Below are positions 1-12,314 of a stretch of DNA of 64,000 nt, in pieces. Source of the stretch: Asparagus officinalis (lineage: Eukaryota > Streptophyta > Magnoliopsida > Asparagales > Asparagaceae). A model generated the notes under the pieces. The model was not told where the DNA came from and searched no databases. It saw only the letters and a list, made by a program, of their open reading frames with translations. Location of the stretch: the NCBI RefSeq assembly GCF_001876935.1, contig NC_033798.1, positions 78,389,015 through 78,453,014 of the forward strand, read 5' to 3'. The stretch's first letter is position 1, and every line of letters begins with the position of its first letter. A program made the position numbers and the translations under genes.

Positions 1-417
1 TTTTCGGATGACTCTTTTGGATCCTCATTTTGTTGCTAAACAAATATACACATATATATAAGGTTGTTTTTATGTATCTATCTCATATATGATTATCGTT
101 CTATCTCTCTTTTTATTTTTTGCGGATTCGAAAGGGGGAGAGGAACTATTTATGTCTACGTAATATGTGTGAGTCGTGATTTGTATGTGTTTGTTGCTCA
201 CATATTGTGATTAGCATGGTGACATATATCCGTGCATGATTTGTATGTGTTTGTTGCTCTCTTTCTTCTTATTATTTTTCCCCATTTTGATGTTGACAAA
301 GGAGAAGAAACAAGTGTATTGTGAGTATCTCGTTTTTCTTCTTGCCTACTATTGATATCATGCATGTTTTCTATACTCATTGTGTAGATTCTTTGCCATC
401 ATCAAAAAGGGGGAGAT
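1..417 (+). mobile_element. 3' internal end of a TR-GAG-type copia element, with polypurine tract
   Basis: This AT-rich stretch has no usable reading frame. It matches by eye the region before the 3' LTR of element D (about 44530-45021): both have a ggatcctcat motif, a gttgacaaagg/gttgtcaaagg motif and a final catcatcaaaaaggggg tract. The purine run at 404-416 sits directly against an LTR beginning TGTTAGG at 418, so it is the polypurine tract that primes plus-strand DNA synthesis. The rest of this element lies left of the window. Confidence 0.75.
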
Positions 418-436
418 TGTTAGGTCTCATGTTTAT

Positions 437-441
437 GAATG
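437..441. repeat. Target site duplication GAATG, left copy
   Basis: GAATG lies directly before the TGTCACGCCCC end of the LARD-like element and is repeated exactly after its other end at 9620-9624. Five bases is the usual LTR-retrotransposon duplication length. Confidence 0.9.
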
Positions 442-758
442 TGTCACGCCCCACTTCCCAAAATACTAGGGAATCGGAACGTGAATAAGCTCGCGACGTA
501 TTAGATTAAGGAGAATAAATAAAAATAAACATTTCTCCTCAACCTAATACGCTAAGTATCAAGAAATAAATGCAAAGACATAGGTCCCCGATTACAGATA
601 GCAAGAATATAATAAACAACTCAGAATGGAAAAGAGACATATCACAAATAGAATATCATACATGACACAGGGTTTGGGTCAAACATGCCCTTATTACAAA
701 AACGGTTTAACTAGGAATATCAAAATACATAGTCCATAATAAAAGAGAGTACTGCTAA

Positions 759-875
759 AAATAAACTAAGGACCATCAAATAACTAAGGAAATAGCTAAG
801 CTTCAACTTGTTCTTCAAAATAAACTAAGGACCATCAAATAACTAAGGAAATAGCTAAGCTTCAACTTGTTCTTC
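759..875. repeat. 58-59 bp tandem duplication in the LARD LTR
   Basis: The stretch from ataaactaaggaccatc to cttgttcttc occurs twice in direct succession. The other LTR has it once (about 7060-7117), so it arose after insertion or during the last replication. Confidence 0.85.
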
Positions 876-1269
876 TGCTCCATCTACAAGACACTCCTGC
901 TGAGAATCATCTGGCTCCTGTACGATTCCGAACTGAGGCTGTCCGTCTCCTAAATCTGACGTACACTAGAGAAAATATATGTACATCAGCGTGCATGGCA
1001 CACGGCAAGATCCCACAAGGGAGAAAGAAACGGTCGAACGACCAAGGCAAAAAAAAAATAATAATAATAGAAGTATGATATTGAAATTCTAATAATTTAA
1101 ATATAATCCATCACTATAATAATATAATAATCAGAAGAATCCAAAAAATCAACCAAGTAACAAGATCATGCAGCTAGACATCAGAATAATCATCTAAGTA
1201 ATAATGTCATACAACTAGATGGAATTAATACTTAAAACTCTACAACAAGAGACGTAGTACGTCGAGCGA

Positions 1270-1467
1270 AATAATCCAAACAAGGAAACCCTCATGTATA
1301 TACCATATAATAATCCAAACAAGGAAACCCTCATGTATATACCATATGTCTCAAGTTGTAGATAATTAAATATTAACCCCGATCTATGTATGAAAAGAAT
1401 CATGTATATACCATATGTCTCAAGTTGTAGATAATTAAATATTAACCCCGATCTATGTATGAAAAGA
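1270..1467. repeat. Two overlapping tandem duplications in the LARD LTR
   Basis: A 38 bp unit beginning ataatccaaacaagg is doubled at about 1270-1345. A unit beginning gtctcaagttgtag and ending near atgaaaagaa is then doubled at about 1348-1467. The partner LTR keeps one copy of the first unit only (about 7514-7552). Confidence 0.75.
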
Positions 1468-2454
1468 AAATACAACTCACCTATATCTCACACAAGAATC
1501 CATAATCACCTTAGATAACAAGGTCATGTAACAAGTCATTCTATAACAGGTCACTGTTCCACATATCATACAGAGTCAACGCTCATATCATCAGATAACT
1601 GACTGTTCACAAATCCCCTACGTGCATCCAATACCGCTACACAAACTCGGTCAGAGGACTACACGCAATCCGTTTTCAGCCTGGTCGGGACATAAGCTAA
1701 ACTCTGGTGAATATCAAATTCACGGACCAATGTAGCGACACCGATCTACTTTGACCCAACAAATCAACCCCAGTGGCGACACTGATCCACTGGTGTGAGC
1801 CTGGAAGATACATCAACAGTCACATCCGATCACATGAACAAAGACTTCCCCATCCTAACTCTTCTCATTCTTTCTAAGTCAAAAATCAAACCTGAACTAG
1901 ATCTCTGGTCCACCACCTAAATTTAGTCAACACACCCACATGTGTCCCTAGGTCTTTTCATGATGCACGAGGCCACTAAGTCATAAACTACTAAAGGCTC
2001 TCAATCACAACAATGAACAATCAATACAACTAATCATGTGCAATAATATCATAGCATATCAGATAATCAAGTCTAAGAATTATAAATCATGAACAACAAC
2101 TATGTAATTAAGAAAATAATTCATTTTCCAAAAGAACTTCTTATAATTTATCATAATTTCCCTCAAATGATTCCGTTCTCAAATAATTTGTTTTTAATTA
2201 ATATAATTATCCAAAAATGATTCCGCTGCAAAAATAAATTCTTTAATCTATTATAATTATTCTGAAAATACTATTTATCACATAATTATAATTTATTTAA
2301 TATTATTCATCAAATCCACGCAGATGATTATATCACAAATTAACATAAATAGATAATTCACAATTTCATCAACAAGCCCATGCAGATAATTATCAACGGA
2401 TCTGAAATTGCAGATAATTCATAATAAATAGAAAAATTTAGATCTAAGCAAGTG

Positions 2455-2900
2455 GGATCTTGCCTTGGGGTAACGTCGAACGAATCGACGTAGCTGTGCG
2501 AGTCGGATATGAAGTGGTGGAGTGTGGCGTCGGGACTCTGGCAAGGGGCTGTCTGTGCAGGGCAAGCGGGTGGCGCTTCGGCAGGCCGTGGTCAGCGTCG
2601 GAGACGGTACGGACGACGCGCGGGAGTGAGGCTGTCAGTCATTGAGTCGAGGCGCGAGGGAGGCGCTAGTCGCGGTCTGGCGGCGAAGTTGGACGGAGTC
2701 TCGTCGTCTCGGCGTGGCTGACGGGAGGAGCCGAGGGCGCGAGGCCCGAGAGTTGGTGACAGCAGCGTAGGGGGGTGGCGATGGAGAAAGATATGGAGGC
2801 GGACGGGTTCGGCCGTGGAGACGAGAGCTGAGAGTGACCCCGAGGTGCAGGGGCGGCATTGGGGCGTTTTAGGACGTTGAAGCCGGTGGCAGTGAGGCTA
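2455..2900. other. GC-rich island in the LARD 3' LTR
   Basis: About 440 bp with many CpG dinucleotides interrupt otherwise AT-rich LTR. The start (gggatcttgccttggggtaa) is shared with the partner LTR at about 8391, but the body differs strongly. Several short frames open here on both strands, as expected for GC-rich DNA, and none resembles a known protein. Confidence 0.7.
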
Positions 2901-3115
2901 GTGAAGGAAGAGGTCATGTTTATGTGCGTGCTATGTCTATTTAGCGAAATATATATTGGAAGAGCAGGTGGGGAGATGGGGTCTTCGACAGGACTCATTG
3001 GTGGTCATCATCTCTCTCGAAGGCTTGTTGTTTACCAAAGATGAGAGAGAGAGGAGATATTTGGGGGGCGTGAATGAAACTTATTGAGAGGAGAGAGATT
3101 ATATATTATAATTGT

Positions 3116-3119
<4 letters not shown>

Positions 3120-3151
<32 letters not shown>
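3120..3151. repeat. (GA)n microsatellite
   Basis: A near-perfect GA run about 30 bp long follows the GC-rich island. A longer run sits at the matching place in the partner LTR (8948-8990). Confidence 0.95.
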
Positions 3152-3153
<2 letters not shown>

Positions 3154-3799
3154 ATATATAATATATATATTATATTAGGGTTAGTGTTAGGTATTTTAAA
3201 CGAAAATTAATTAAAATAAATAATTACTAATATTTAAAAATCAAAATAATTATAGAATAATTATCTACAAATAAAAACATACCAGTTGCATTAATATAAT
3301 AGCTGATACGCAACAGGAGAAATAATACAATAAATTATACAGTTAATTGATAATAATTAATAAAAAATATATATAATTACATTTATAATCAAATAATTAT
3401 AAGAAAATTATCTATACAATAAAACGTACCAGGGTTACTAATACAACTGATAATATGCGCGCAACAGTAGAAATAATACAACAAATTATACAAATAATAC
3501 GTAATTAATAATACAACGTATTATACGAAATAATACGTAATAGTAAAAATAATATAACGTATTATTCAAAATGATATGTAATAGTATTGATAACACAAAA
3601 ATAAATTTTAGAAATTTTTACTACTAAATAAATTTATAAATATCTAAATCATTTAAATAAATATAATACTTGGACTTTAAATCGTAGAAAATATTAGAAA
3701 ATCAAGAAAATTACAAATACTCTTTTAAAAATAATAATTGAATATTTTAAAATACCAAAAATTTGCTTTAACTAGTATCAAAAATTCATGATCCTTACA

Positions 3800-6742
3800 T
3801 TCTACCCCCCTTAAAACAAATTCTGCCCTCAGAATTAAAATAAGGTATACACGATATCATATAGTAATCTGTAAAACAAAAATAATACATATAATAGCTG
3901 ATAATAGGAAGTAAAAGCATATTAATAACGGATCTAGATAAAAGACATAAATACATACAACAATCATGTAATTATGTATTCGTAATATTACACAACAAGC
4001 ACAATATCAAAATATACCAATAACCATTATATCATTATACTTGTTAGAATAACCAAATATGATATAAAAACTATAAACCCAATATACATAATGAATAAAC
4101 ATAATACAACATATGAATTGTCATGTATTAATATCCAAAATAATAATCAAATATTGACATGAATAGGTAACTAAAACAGTAATGCAAAGATTTTTGTATA
4201 TGGAAAATTAATAAATACAGTAATTAAAATAATTAATGAATAGATAATAAAATACAATATTAAAGTAAAATATACACAACCTAACAAAAGAAAAATAACT
4301 AATAAATACAACAAAATATCTACAATGTGCAAAATCTGTAAGTAAGTTGTATAAACTTATAACACTCACTTCAAATCCTAAATAAACTATGAAACTACTG
4401 ATGAAACATAAAAGCAATAAATATGCTAACTAATAAACAATATAACCCAAATAACACAAATAAACTAATAAATTAATAAAATTAAAGACAACATAAAAAC
4501 ACATACAAGAAAAATATATAACCTGATAAATGACCAAACAATAATGATAACAAAACACGTACATGAACCGTAAAATATGTCCAAAATTATGTGGTAACAC
4601 ACACAGCAAACATGTATAAGTAATATGTACACTACGTAGGATTAATAAAACAAATACAACATAAAAAAAAAACTACACCATAACGTGACTACTAACAAAA
4701 ATTATAGCAAAAACATAATAAATACTAAATCACAATAAGTATAGCAATACACAAATTGAAATATGAAAAAACATGAGAAAAAAATACAATGAATAAATAT
4801 AAAACGCACTAACTACAAAAATATCTCGACTAAATACGTAACCATAATACAATATGTAAAAATGCAAAAATTAAAACTAAACAAACACACACATTGTAAC
4901 AACCTTTAATAACCCTATACACAAACTATAAAGCCATAACACTACACACTCACACTGAAAAATAACAACTCCTATTCAAAGAAAAATATAAGAATAAAAC
5001 GATATTCATATAATATGATCTACGAAAAAATATAAAAATAAGAGAAACGAAACAGAAGAGTAACACAATGTAAAATAACACAAGTCAAAATAATAAAAAA
5101 TACCAATCTGACAAAGAAAAACATAATTGAAGGAATTAATACATTCAAATAATTAACAAACAAATTGACAGCATAAAATTAAAAATAAATTAACACATAC
5201 AAAAATTATAGAATACAATAAAACATAAATGCTTACTAACAGTACTGACACTCACTAACATACTGCTAGATAAAGAAGTATAATATATAAAAACCAAAAC
5301 TATGGAAGGTAAAATAGGTATATAAGAAAAAATAAACATAAGAAGAGCATAATTCCGTATAATAAAAATACAGATATGTTTTAGATAAACATGGTTACAC
5401 AGTTGATACTAGAAATAATGAATGACTATAAATCAATAAAAATAACACAGTTGATACTAGAAATAATGAATGACTATAAATCAATAAAAATAACATCATA
5501 AATATAATAATCTACGTGAATACACTAATAATGAATGACTATAAATCAATAAAAATAACATCATAAATATAATAATCTACGTGAATACACTATAATGAAA
5601 AGAGAATAGTAATTATTAAATAATAAAAAGTAAAACACAACACAAGTAAACAAAAATAATGAATAGAGAATAAACAACAACAATGACTTAATAGAAGACA
5701 TAAAAATCTAAAAATACCATAAAATAAATACTAAAAAATAACACGCACATACAATGTATATTGTTATAATGACAAAACAATACATATCGAAAATGAAGCA
5801 AGCAAACAACAAATATGTAAATACACTATAAACAACCCATGAGTAAATGCTATACATACCCACAAACGCATATTATAATTACCTCTTATATTAATTATAA
5901 AAGGATAATAATTAATGTAACAAAATAACTATATATTTAGTAACTCAACACTAATCTTAACAATATAAATAATGCCTGTATGTCAAAATAGAAATACATT
6001 CCTCTTAGAAATAACAAAACCAATGTAAACATACTAAAACAACCTAAACGAGATAAAATTAGCTGATAAAAACTATATACTAAAAATGTAAAGAATACAA
6101 CTATAGTGCATATGTAGAATATTAAAATTATAAACTTATTAAAGTATATCACAAAACACGAACACTATAAAAATATAAGTAAATGATAGATAGTATGACA
6201 GAAAAAGCATACACATACATAATTTTAGATATGCAAAAGTATAATTAAACACAATAAAATAATCTAAATATCAGGTATGATATGCGATGTATATGTGAAA
6301 TCTAATGACATGATTTGAACAATTAAAAATGTATAAGTAATGATATATATATATATTTTTAATAATAAAGACATACAATATAACACTATGTGTGATACAT
6401 AAAATAATATAATAAATAATACAAAACTCAATACAATCAAACGTTATATAAGTCAAATAAAAATATATAGTTGTAAAAATAATAACACATATAATGACGA
6501 CCGGTATGAGGAAAGATGATTTATAGAAAGAAAGAGTAGTCGTGAAACGATGCGACAAGAACCATGGAAAACTCCAGAGTCAAAGTGTGATAAGATAGAG
6601 ACGAAATGAAATCTATCAAGAAAATATGATAATGGATCAAGAATAGTCTCACGGATGAAATCATGATATGCGTCTAAATTATCCGTTATATTCTCACTGG
6701 TAGGACTCGAGACCATTAATTACATGGGCCACCACTAAAATC
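3800..6742 (-). mobile_element. Non-coding interior of the LARD-like element
   Basis: This is 2.9 kb of very AT-rich sequence. The minus-strand purine tract next to the 3' LTR (complement of 3800-3816, AAGGGGGGTAGAA on minus) is the polypurine tract. At the other end, minus-strand sequence after the 5' LTR reads GATTTTAGTGGTGGCCC; I cannot match it to a primer tRNA. An 87-residue minus-strand frame (6453-6716) starts about 25 bases inside the LTR, where gag would begin, but shows no gag motif. A direct duplication lies at about 5394-5595. I see nothing else in it. Confidence 0.75.
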
Positions 6743-8390
6743 TGTCATGCCCCGCTTCACAAAATACCGAGGAATCAGAACGTGAACAAGCCCACGACGT
6801 ATTAGATTAAGGAGAATAAATAAAAATAAATATTTCTCTTTAACCTAATACTCTAAGCATCAAGAAATAAATGCAAAGGAACAGGTCCCCGATCACAGAT
6901 AGCAAGAATATAATGAACAACACAGAATGAAAAAGAGACATATCACAAACAGAATATCATCCGTAACACAGAGTTTGGGTCAAACATGCCCTTATTACAA
7001 AAATGGTTCAACTAGGAATATAAAAATACATAGTCCATAATAAAAGAGAGTACTGCTAAAAATAAACTAAGGACCATCAAATAACTAAGAAAATAACTAA
7101 GCTTTAACTTTTTTTTTCTGCTTCATCTGCAAGACACTCCTGCTGAGAATCATCTGGCTCCTGTACGATTCCGAACTGAGGCTGTCGTCTCCTAAATCTG
7201 ACGTACACTAGAGAAAATATGTGTATGTCAGCATGCATGGCACACGGCAAGATCCCACAAGGGAGAAAGAAACGGTCGGACGACCAAGGCAAAAATAGAT
7301 ATAATAATAATAGAAGTATGGTATTGAAATTCTAATAATTTAAATATAATCCACCACTATAATAATATATTAATCAAAAGAATCCAAAAAATCAATCAAG
7401 TAACAAGATCATGCAGCTAGACATCAGAATAATCATCCAAGTAATAACGTCATACAACTAGATGGAATTAATACTTAAAAATCTACAACAAGAGACGTAG
7501 TACGTCGAACGAAATAATCCAAACAAGGAAACCCTCATGTATATACCATATGTCTAAAATAACCAATACCGCTACACAAACTCGATCAGAGGACTACACA
7601 CAATCCGTTTTCAGCCTGGTCGGGACATAAGCTAAACTCGGGTGAATATCAAATTCACGAACCAAAATAGCGATACCGATCTACTTTGACCCAACAAACC
7701 AACCCCAGTGGCGACACCGATCCACTGGTGTGAGCCTAGAAGATACATCAACAATCACATCCGATCACATGAACAAAGACTTCCCCATCCTAACTCTTCT
7801 CATTCTTTCTAAGTCAAAAATCAAACCTGAACTAGATCTCTGGTCCACCTCCTTAATTTAGTCAACACACCCACATGTGTCCCTAGGTCTTTTCGTAACG
7901 CACGAGGCCACTAAGTTATAAATTACTAAAGGTTCTCAATCACAACAATAAACAATTAATGCAACTAATCATGTGCAATAATATCATAGCATATCAGATA
8001 ATCAAGTCTAAGAATTATAAATCATGAACAACAACTATGTAATTTAGAAAATAATTCCTTTTCCAAAATAACTTTTTATAATTTATCATAATTTTCCTCA
8101 AATGATTCCATTCTCAAATAAATTCTTTTTAATTAATATAATTATCCAAAAATGATTTCGCTACAGAAATAAATTCTTTTATTCTATTATAATTATTCTA
8201 AAAAATACTATTTATCATATAATTATAATTCATTTAATATTATTCATCAAATCCACGCAGTTAATTATATCACAAATTAACATAAATAGATAATTCACAA
8301 TTTTATCAACAAGCCCACGCAGATAATTATTAACGGATCTAAAATTATAGATAATTCATAATAAATAGAAACATTCAGATCTGAGCAAGT

Positions 8391-8935
8391 GGGATCTTGC
8401 CTTGGGGTAACGTCAAATGAATCGACGCAGTCGTGCGAGTCGGATCTGACACGGTGGAGCATGGCGTCGAAGCACTCTAGAGGTCTGTCCATGCGACAGG
8501 CAGCGGTCGCGCTCGCTACGCTCCGCTCAGAAAGACACGGCTCATGCCGTCGGTGCGGGCTGCTATCGACTGAGTCAACGACAGCGAGCACCTGAGTCGG
8601 TTATCGACAAGAGTTCAGGTCTCTTCGTGTCGCCCTCACAATACCGCCAGAGGAGCGCGCGGGTTCAGAGCAGTGGACCGACTGATTCGATCTTGCCGGA
8701 AAGACGTGGAGTGGGCTGGTTTCTCCTGTTGAGGATGAGATGAGGATCCGGCGTTTAGCGGATCGGCCAGCGTTTCAGTTGAAGGGTTACGCAGGGTTGA
8801 AGAAGAGCAGTGGGCCACGACGCGAACATGCGGGAGATGGAAGAGCGGAGAGTCTTCGATTCTTGATCTGCGGGCTGTCATCGTGCTGTCCAACGCGTCG
8901 ACCAAGTTGAGAAGAGAATATGTGTTGGGCGCATT
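8391..8935. other. GC-rich island in the LARD 5' LTR
   Basis: About 540 bp of GC-rich sequence in AT-rich surroundings. Its first 60 or so bases match the island at 2455 and the rest does not. Short frames on both strands are unsupported. Confidence 0.7.
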
Positions 8936-8944
8936 AATTAAACG

Positions 8945-8947
<3 letters not shown>

Positions 8948-8990
<43 letters not shown>
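8948..8990. repeat. (GA)n microsatellite
   Basis: An uninterrupted GA run of about 43 bp, the counterpart of the shorter run near 3120-3151. Confidence 0.95.
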
Positions 8991-8992
<2 letters not shown>

Positions 8993-9619
8993 ATATATAA
9001 TATATATATTATATTAGGGTTAGGGTTAGGTATTTAAAATGAAAATTAATTAAAATAAATAATTACTGATATTTAAAAATCAAAATAATTACGGAATAAT
9101 TATCTACAAATAAAAATATACCAGTTGTATTAATATAATAGCTGATACGCAACAGGAGAAATAATATAACAAATTGTACAATTAATCGATAATAATTAAT
9201 AAAATATATATATACTTACATTTAAAATCAAATAATTATAAGAAAATTATCTATACACTAAAACGTACAGGTTGTACTAATACAACTGATAATATGCAAC
9301 AGTAGAAATAATACAACAAATAATACATAATTAATAATACAATATATTATACAAAATAATATATAATAGTAAAAATAATACAACGTATTATTCAAAATGA
9401 TACGTAATAGTATCGATAACATAAGGATAAATTCCAAAAAATTTTATTGCACTAAATAAATTTATAAATATCTAAATCATTTAAATAAATATAAAACTTG
9501 GACTTTAAATCATAGAAAATTGTAGAAAATCGAGAAAAATACAAATAATCTTTTAAAAATAATAATTTAAAATACTAAAAATTTATTTTAACTAGTATCA
9601 AAAATTCATGGTCCTTACA

Positions 9620-9624
9620 GAATG
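9620..9624. repeat. Target site duplication GAATG, right copy
   Basis: Exact repeat of 437-441, directly after the TTACA end of the LARD-like element. LTR G continues immediately after it. Confidence 0.9.
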
Positions 9625-9653
9625 TATTGTCTAATCTAGTTTTAATGATTAAC

Positions 9654-9669
9654 AAACAATTCCTAACAT
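9654..9669. repeat. LINE target site duplication, left copy
   Basis: AAACAATTCCTAACAT here is repeated at 11695-11710. The leading A residues could belong to the poly(A) tail of the second copy, so the certain length is 13 bp (CAATTCCTAACAT). Confidence 0.88.
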
Positions 9670-11694
9670 TTTTTCACCTCAGGTAAGCTGCTGGGTGCCT
9701 TGAACTCTACCTCTATAACTTTGATACCAAAAATCCTCAATCCAACCACAGCTTCAGACTACAGACCCATTTCCTGTTGTAATGTAATATACAAGATCAT
9801 TACTAAGGTCATTGCAAACAGAATCCAGAATGTCATGGGTTTCTTGATAAATGATGCCCAAAGTGCTTTTGTCAAAGGGAGGCTTATCTCAAGCAATTTT
9901 CTCCTAGCCCATGAACTAATCAAGCACTATGGAAGAAAGCACAATTCACCTAGAGCTATTATAAGTGTGGATCTTAGAAAGGCTTTTGATACTGTAAACT
10001 GGGATTTCATCAAATCTATGCTAGTTGGTTTGGGTTTCCCTGCAAACATGATCGGCTGGATTTGGGAATGCATCACCACTCCGAAATATTCTCTGTCTTT
10101 AAACGGAGGATTACATGGCTACTTTCATGGAGCTAGAGGGCTAAGGCAGGGGGATCCACTATCCCCTTATCTCTTTGTGTTGGGAATGGAATATTTGTCA
10201 AGAAGGTTATCTCTTCTTAAAGATGACAGTATGTTCAAGTTCCATCCAAATTGCTCTAGATTGAAGATAACACATCTAATTTTCGCTGATGACCTGTTAT
10301 TATTTGGAAAGGCTGATTTTAGCTCCATCACAAAATTACAGGTATGCTTACAGGAGTTCTGTCAAGTCTCAGGATTAGATGTTAATCTTGGTAAATGCTC
10401 AATCTACATGAGTGGTGTTGATGACAGTTTGAAGTCTCAGTTTTGCACTCTTCTGGGCTTTATGGAGGGGTCCTTGCCTATGAAATATCTGGGTTTACCA
10501 TTAACAACAAAAAGGCTATCTCATCTTGAGTGTTCTTCCCTTATTAGCAAAATCACTGACCAATTCCAGAACTGGCAGCAAAATAGGAAGCTATCCTATG
10601 CGGGGAGAATCCAGTTGATCAAAACTGTTATTTTTGGGATTCAATCTTTTTGGGTTAGCAATTATATATTGCCGATAAAAGTTCTTGAAAGAATTGATAA
10701 ACTTTGCTCCTCTTTCCTTTGGGGTCAAAAAATCCATCTGATCTCCTGGAACACAGTTTGTTTAGGAAGGATGCAAGGTGGCTTAGGCCTTTTTTCGGCA
10801 AAGGAGTGGAATAATGCAGCAGCTATTAAACTTCTTTGGTTGATACATCAGAAAAAAGACCTGTTATGGGTCAAATGGGTGCACGGTCATTATTTACAAC
10901 ACTCAAATATTTGGCAAGTTCAACATAGGAGCAATGATTCTTGGATGTGGAAGCAACTTCTCAAAGTTAGAAACATGTTGTTAGCTAAGTTTGGCAATAC
11001 TGAAGTATTGATGAGCTCAATGGATTCTTGTTGTGTCAATGGAAAAATCAGTATGTCAGCAATCTACAATGCCCTGTACCAATCTAATACCTCAGCAGTA
11101 TGGGCAGAAACTACATGGGGGAGACTGAATTACCCTAAACATTCCTTCATCCTCTGGTTAGTTAACCACTCAAGGCTCCTTACCCAGGAGAGATTGTGTA
11201 GGCTGAGATTATTAGATGCAAATCTATGTGTTCTGTGTTCCAGTCAGCCTGAAAATTGTAAGCATCTCTTCTTCGAATGCCACTACTCAGCTGCTGTCTG
11301 GAACATGTTGATGGACTGGTTGAGATTCACTTGGAGAACTTGTAACTGGTGCTTGCTCATCCACTGGTACTCTCACAACTTGAGAGGTAAGAACTTTAAG
11401 AAGAATATGAAAAGAATGGCTCTTGCTGCTGCTGTCTATTCTATTTGGCAAGAGAGGAATTATAGAATTTTTCAAGCAAAAGCGAGGGGGCCTGCTGATC
11501 TCTTTCGAGCAATTAAGTATTCCATATATTCCAAATTACTAAATGAGGATATACCTGTACATATGAAGGATGAACTTGTGAAGTTGTAGTGGTTTTTTCT
11601 CTGGTTACCAGGTCGAGTCTCTGGCTGCCTGGTTTTTGATGTACAAACATTTCTATATTTGACTGATGAATAAAGCTTTATTTCATTGATCAAA
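9670..11694 (+). mobile_element. 5'-truncated L1-type LINE
   Basis: This non-LTR retrotransposon entered LTR G. It keeps only the reverse transcriptase half of ORF2, a short 3' untranslated region with AATAAA at 11669-11674, and a run of A residues at 11692-11697. The 5' truncation, A-rich tail and 13-16 bp target duplications are the marks of target-primed reverse transcription. ORF1 and the endonuclease domain are missing. Confidence 0.92.
9700..11589 (+). CDS. LINE ORF2 fragment: reverse transcriptase plus zinc-knuckle-like C-terminus
   Basis: An uninterrupted frame of 629 codons. Recognisable in order are the fingers region SDYRPISCCNVIYKIITKV (residues about 19-37), the metal site motif SVDLRKAFDTVNW (about 89-101), RQGDPLSPYLF (about 149-159), the catalytic FADDLLLF (about 195-202) and a late Cys/His segment of the zf-RVT type (LCVLCSSQPENCKHLFFEC, about 508-526). 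The protein would copy LINE RNA at nicked target DNA. Position 9700 is a TTG that merely opens the frame; the true start was lost with the 5' end. No stop or frameshift is visible, so the insertion looks recent, although the truncated copy cannot move itself. Confidence 0.93.
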   Translation: MNSTSITLIPKILNPTTASDYRPISCCNVIYKIITKVIANRIQNVMGFLINDAQSAFVKGRLISSNFLLAHELIKHYGRKHNSPRAIISVDLRKAFDTVNWDFIKSMLVGLGFPANMIGWIWECITTPKYSLSLNGGLHGYFHGARGLRQGDPLSPYLFVLGMEYLSRRLSLLKDDSMFKFHPNCSRLKITHLIFADDLLLFGKADFSSITKLQVCLQEFCQVSGLDVNLGKCSIYMSGVDDSLKSQFCTLLGFMEGSLPMKYLGLPLTTKRLSHLECSSLISKITDQFQNWQQNRKLSYAGRIQLIKTVIFGIQSFWVSNYILPIKVLERIDKLCSSFLWGQKIHLISWNTVCLGRMQGGLGLFSAKEWNNAAAIKLLWLIHQKKDLLWVKWVHGHYLQHSNIWQVQHRSNDSWMWKQLLKVRNMLLAKFGNTEVLMSSMDSCCVNGKISMSAIYNALYQSNTSAVWAETTWGRLNYPKHSFILWLVNHSRLLTQERLCRLRLLDANLCVLCSSQPENCKHLFFECHYSAAVWNMLMDWLRFTWRTCNWCLLIHWYSHNLRGKNFKKNMKRMALAAAVYSIWQERNYRIFQAKARGPADLFRAIKYSIYSKLLNEDIPVHMKDELVKL

Positions 11695-11710
11695 AAACAA
11701 TTCCTAACAT
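11695..11710. repeat. LINE target site duplication, right copy
   Basis: Second copy of AAACAATTCCTAACAT, directly after the A-rich LINE tail. LTR G continues from 11711. Confidence 0.88.
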
Positions 11711-12314
11711 CATTTTTGAGTATTTGCTTTTGCTTGTTAGGCATCCTACACATCCTATATTGGAGTTTGGAAGGAAATTGGAATGAATCCGTCGCAATTC
11801 AAGTCAAAGATTCAATATCGCGCTTCATCCTTACTACCAAGTGAGAATCGTCAAAGATATAGCTTCATGCAGATTATTTTCCTTGGTATAGTGTTTATAG
11901 TGTTTAGGTTTTTTACTTTATGTGTTTATACTTAAAGCTCAAATCATACACATATACACTATTTAGTTTTATCGTTTTCATTGTTTGTTTCACTTTATTA
12001 AAGGATTTTATAATATCTTTGTGGATAAGTTGTTTCATCAGAATCATGTGTTTAATGACTTCGTATCCTTGATGATTCTATTAATCTATGAAATCATATT
12101 TAACGAGTTCGTATTTTTGACCGTATTATCAAAATAATGAGTTTTCACATATTAGGAAATGATATTTTAGAAATTCCTTTTCTAACATACTTATTTTCAT
12201 ATATATAAACATTTTCCCAAGTTTTACTATTTTTAGATTTGTTTTACTATTTTAAATCGAATTTAGAGAATCAATTTTTAATAGTATTATGTGTATCTGC
12301 TGTGTATCAGTTTT

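Larger units (their letters stand above)
442..3799 (-). repeat. 3' LTR of the LARD-like element
   Basis: It runs 3358 bp and matches 6743-9619 along most of its length. It is longer than its partner because of local tandem duplications (759-875 and 1270-1467) and about 120 bp near 1480-1600 that the partner lacks. It contains a GC-rich island and a GA microsatellite. It has no convincing protein frame: the short frames in the GC-rich part are not kept in the partner LTR. Confidence 0.85.
442..9619 (-). mobile_element. Complete non-autonomous LARD-like LTR retrotransposon
   Basis: Two long similar terminal repeats (442-3799 and 6743-9619) enclose 2.9 kb of AT-rich DNA without a gag, protease, RT or integrase frame. 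The ends are TG/CA: plus-strand TGTCACGCCCC at the left and TCCTTACA at the right. Perfect GAATG duplications flank it. Orientation is minus, because a purine tract on the minus strand (complement of 3800-3816) abuts the repeat at 442-3799, making that the 3' LTR. Large-LTR elements with a non-coding interior are called LARDs; they move using proteins of an autonomous relative, not identified here. The insertion lies in LTR G. Confidence 0.88.
6743..9619 (-). repeat. 5' LTR of the LARD-like element
   Basis: It runs 2877 bp, with plus-strand TGTCATGCCCC at the left and GGTCCTTACA at the right. It aligns with 442-3799 with scattered substitutions but lacks the tandem duplications. Its GC-rich island (about 8391-8935) is largely different from the island in the other LTR. 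Confidence 0.85.

Noticed and set aside
2460..3044. Small genes in the GC-rich LTR island
   Set aside because: Open frames on both strands reflect base composition. The other LTR does not conserve them.
6271..6716. Gag of the LARD-like element
   Set aside because: The frame is in a plausible position but short and AT-driven, with no gag core, zinc knuckle or coiled coil.
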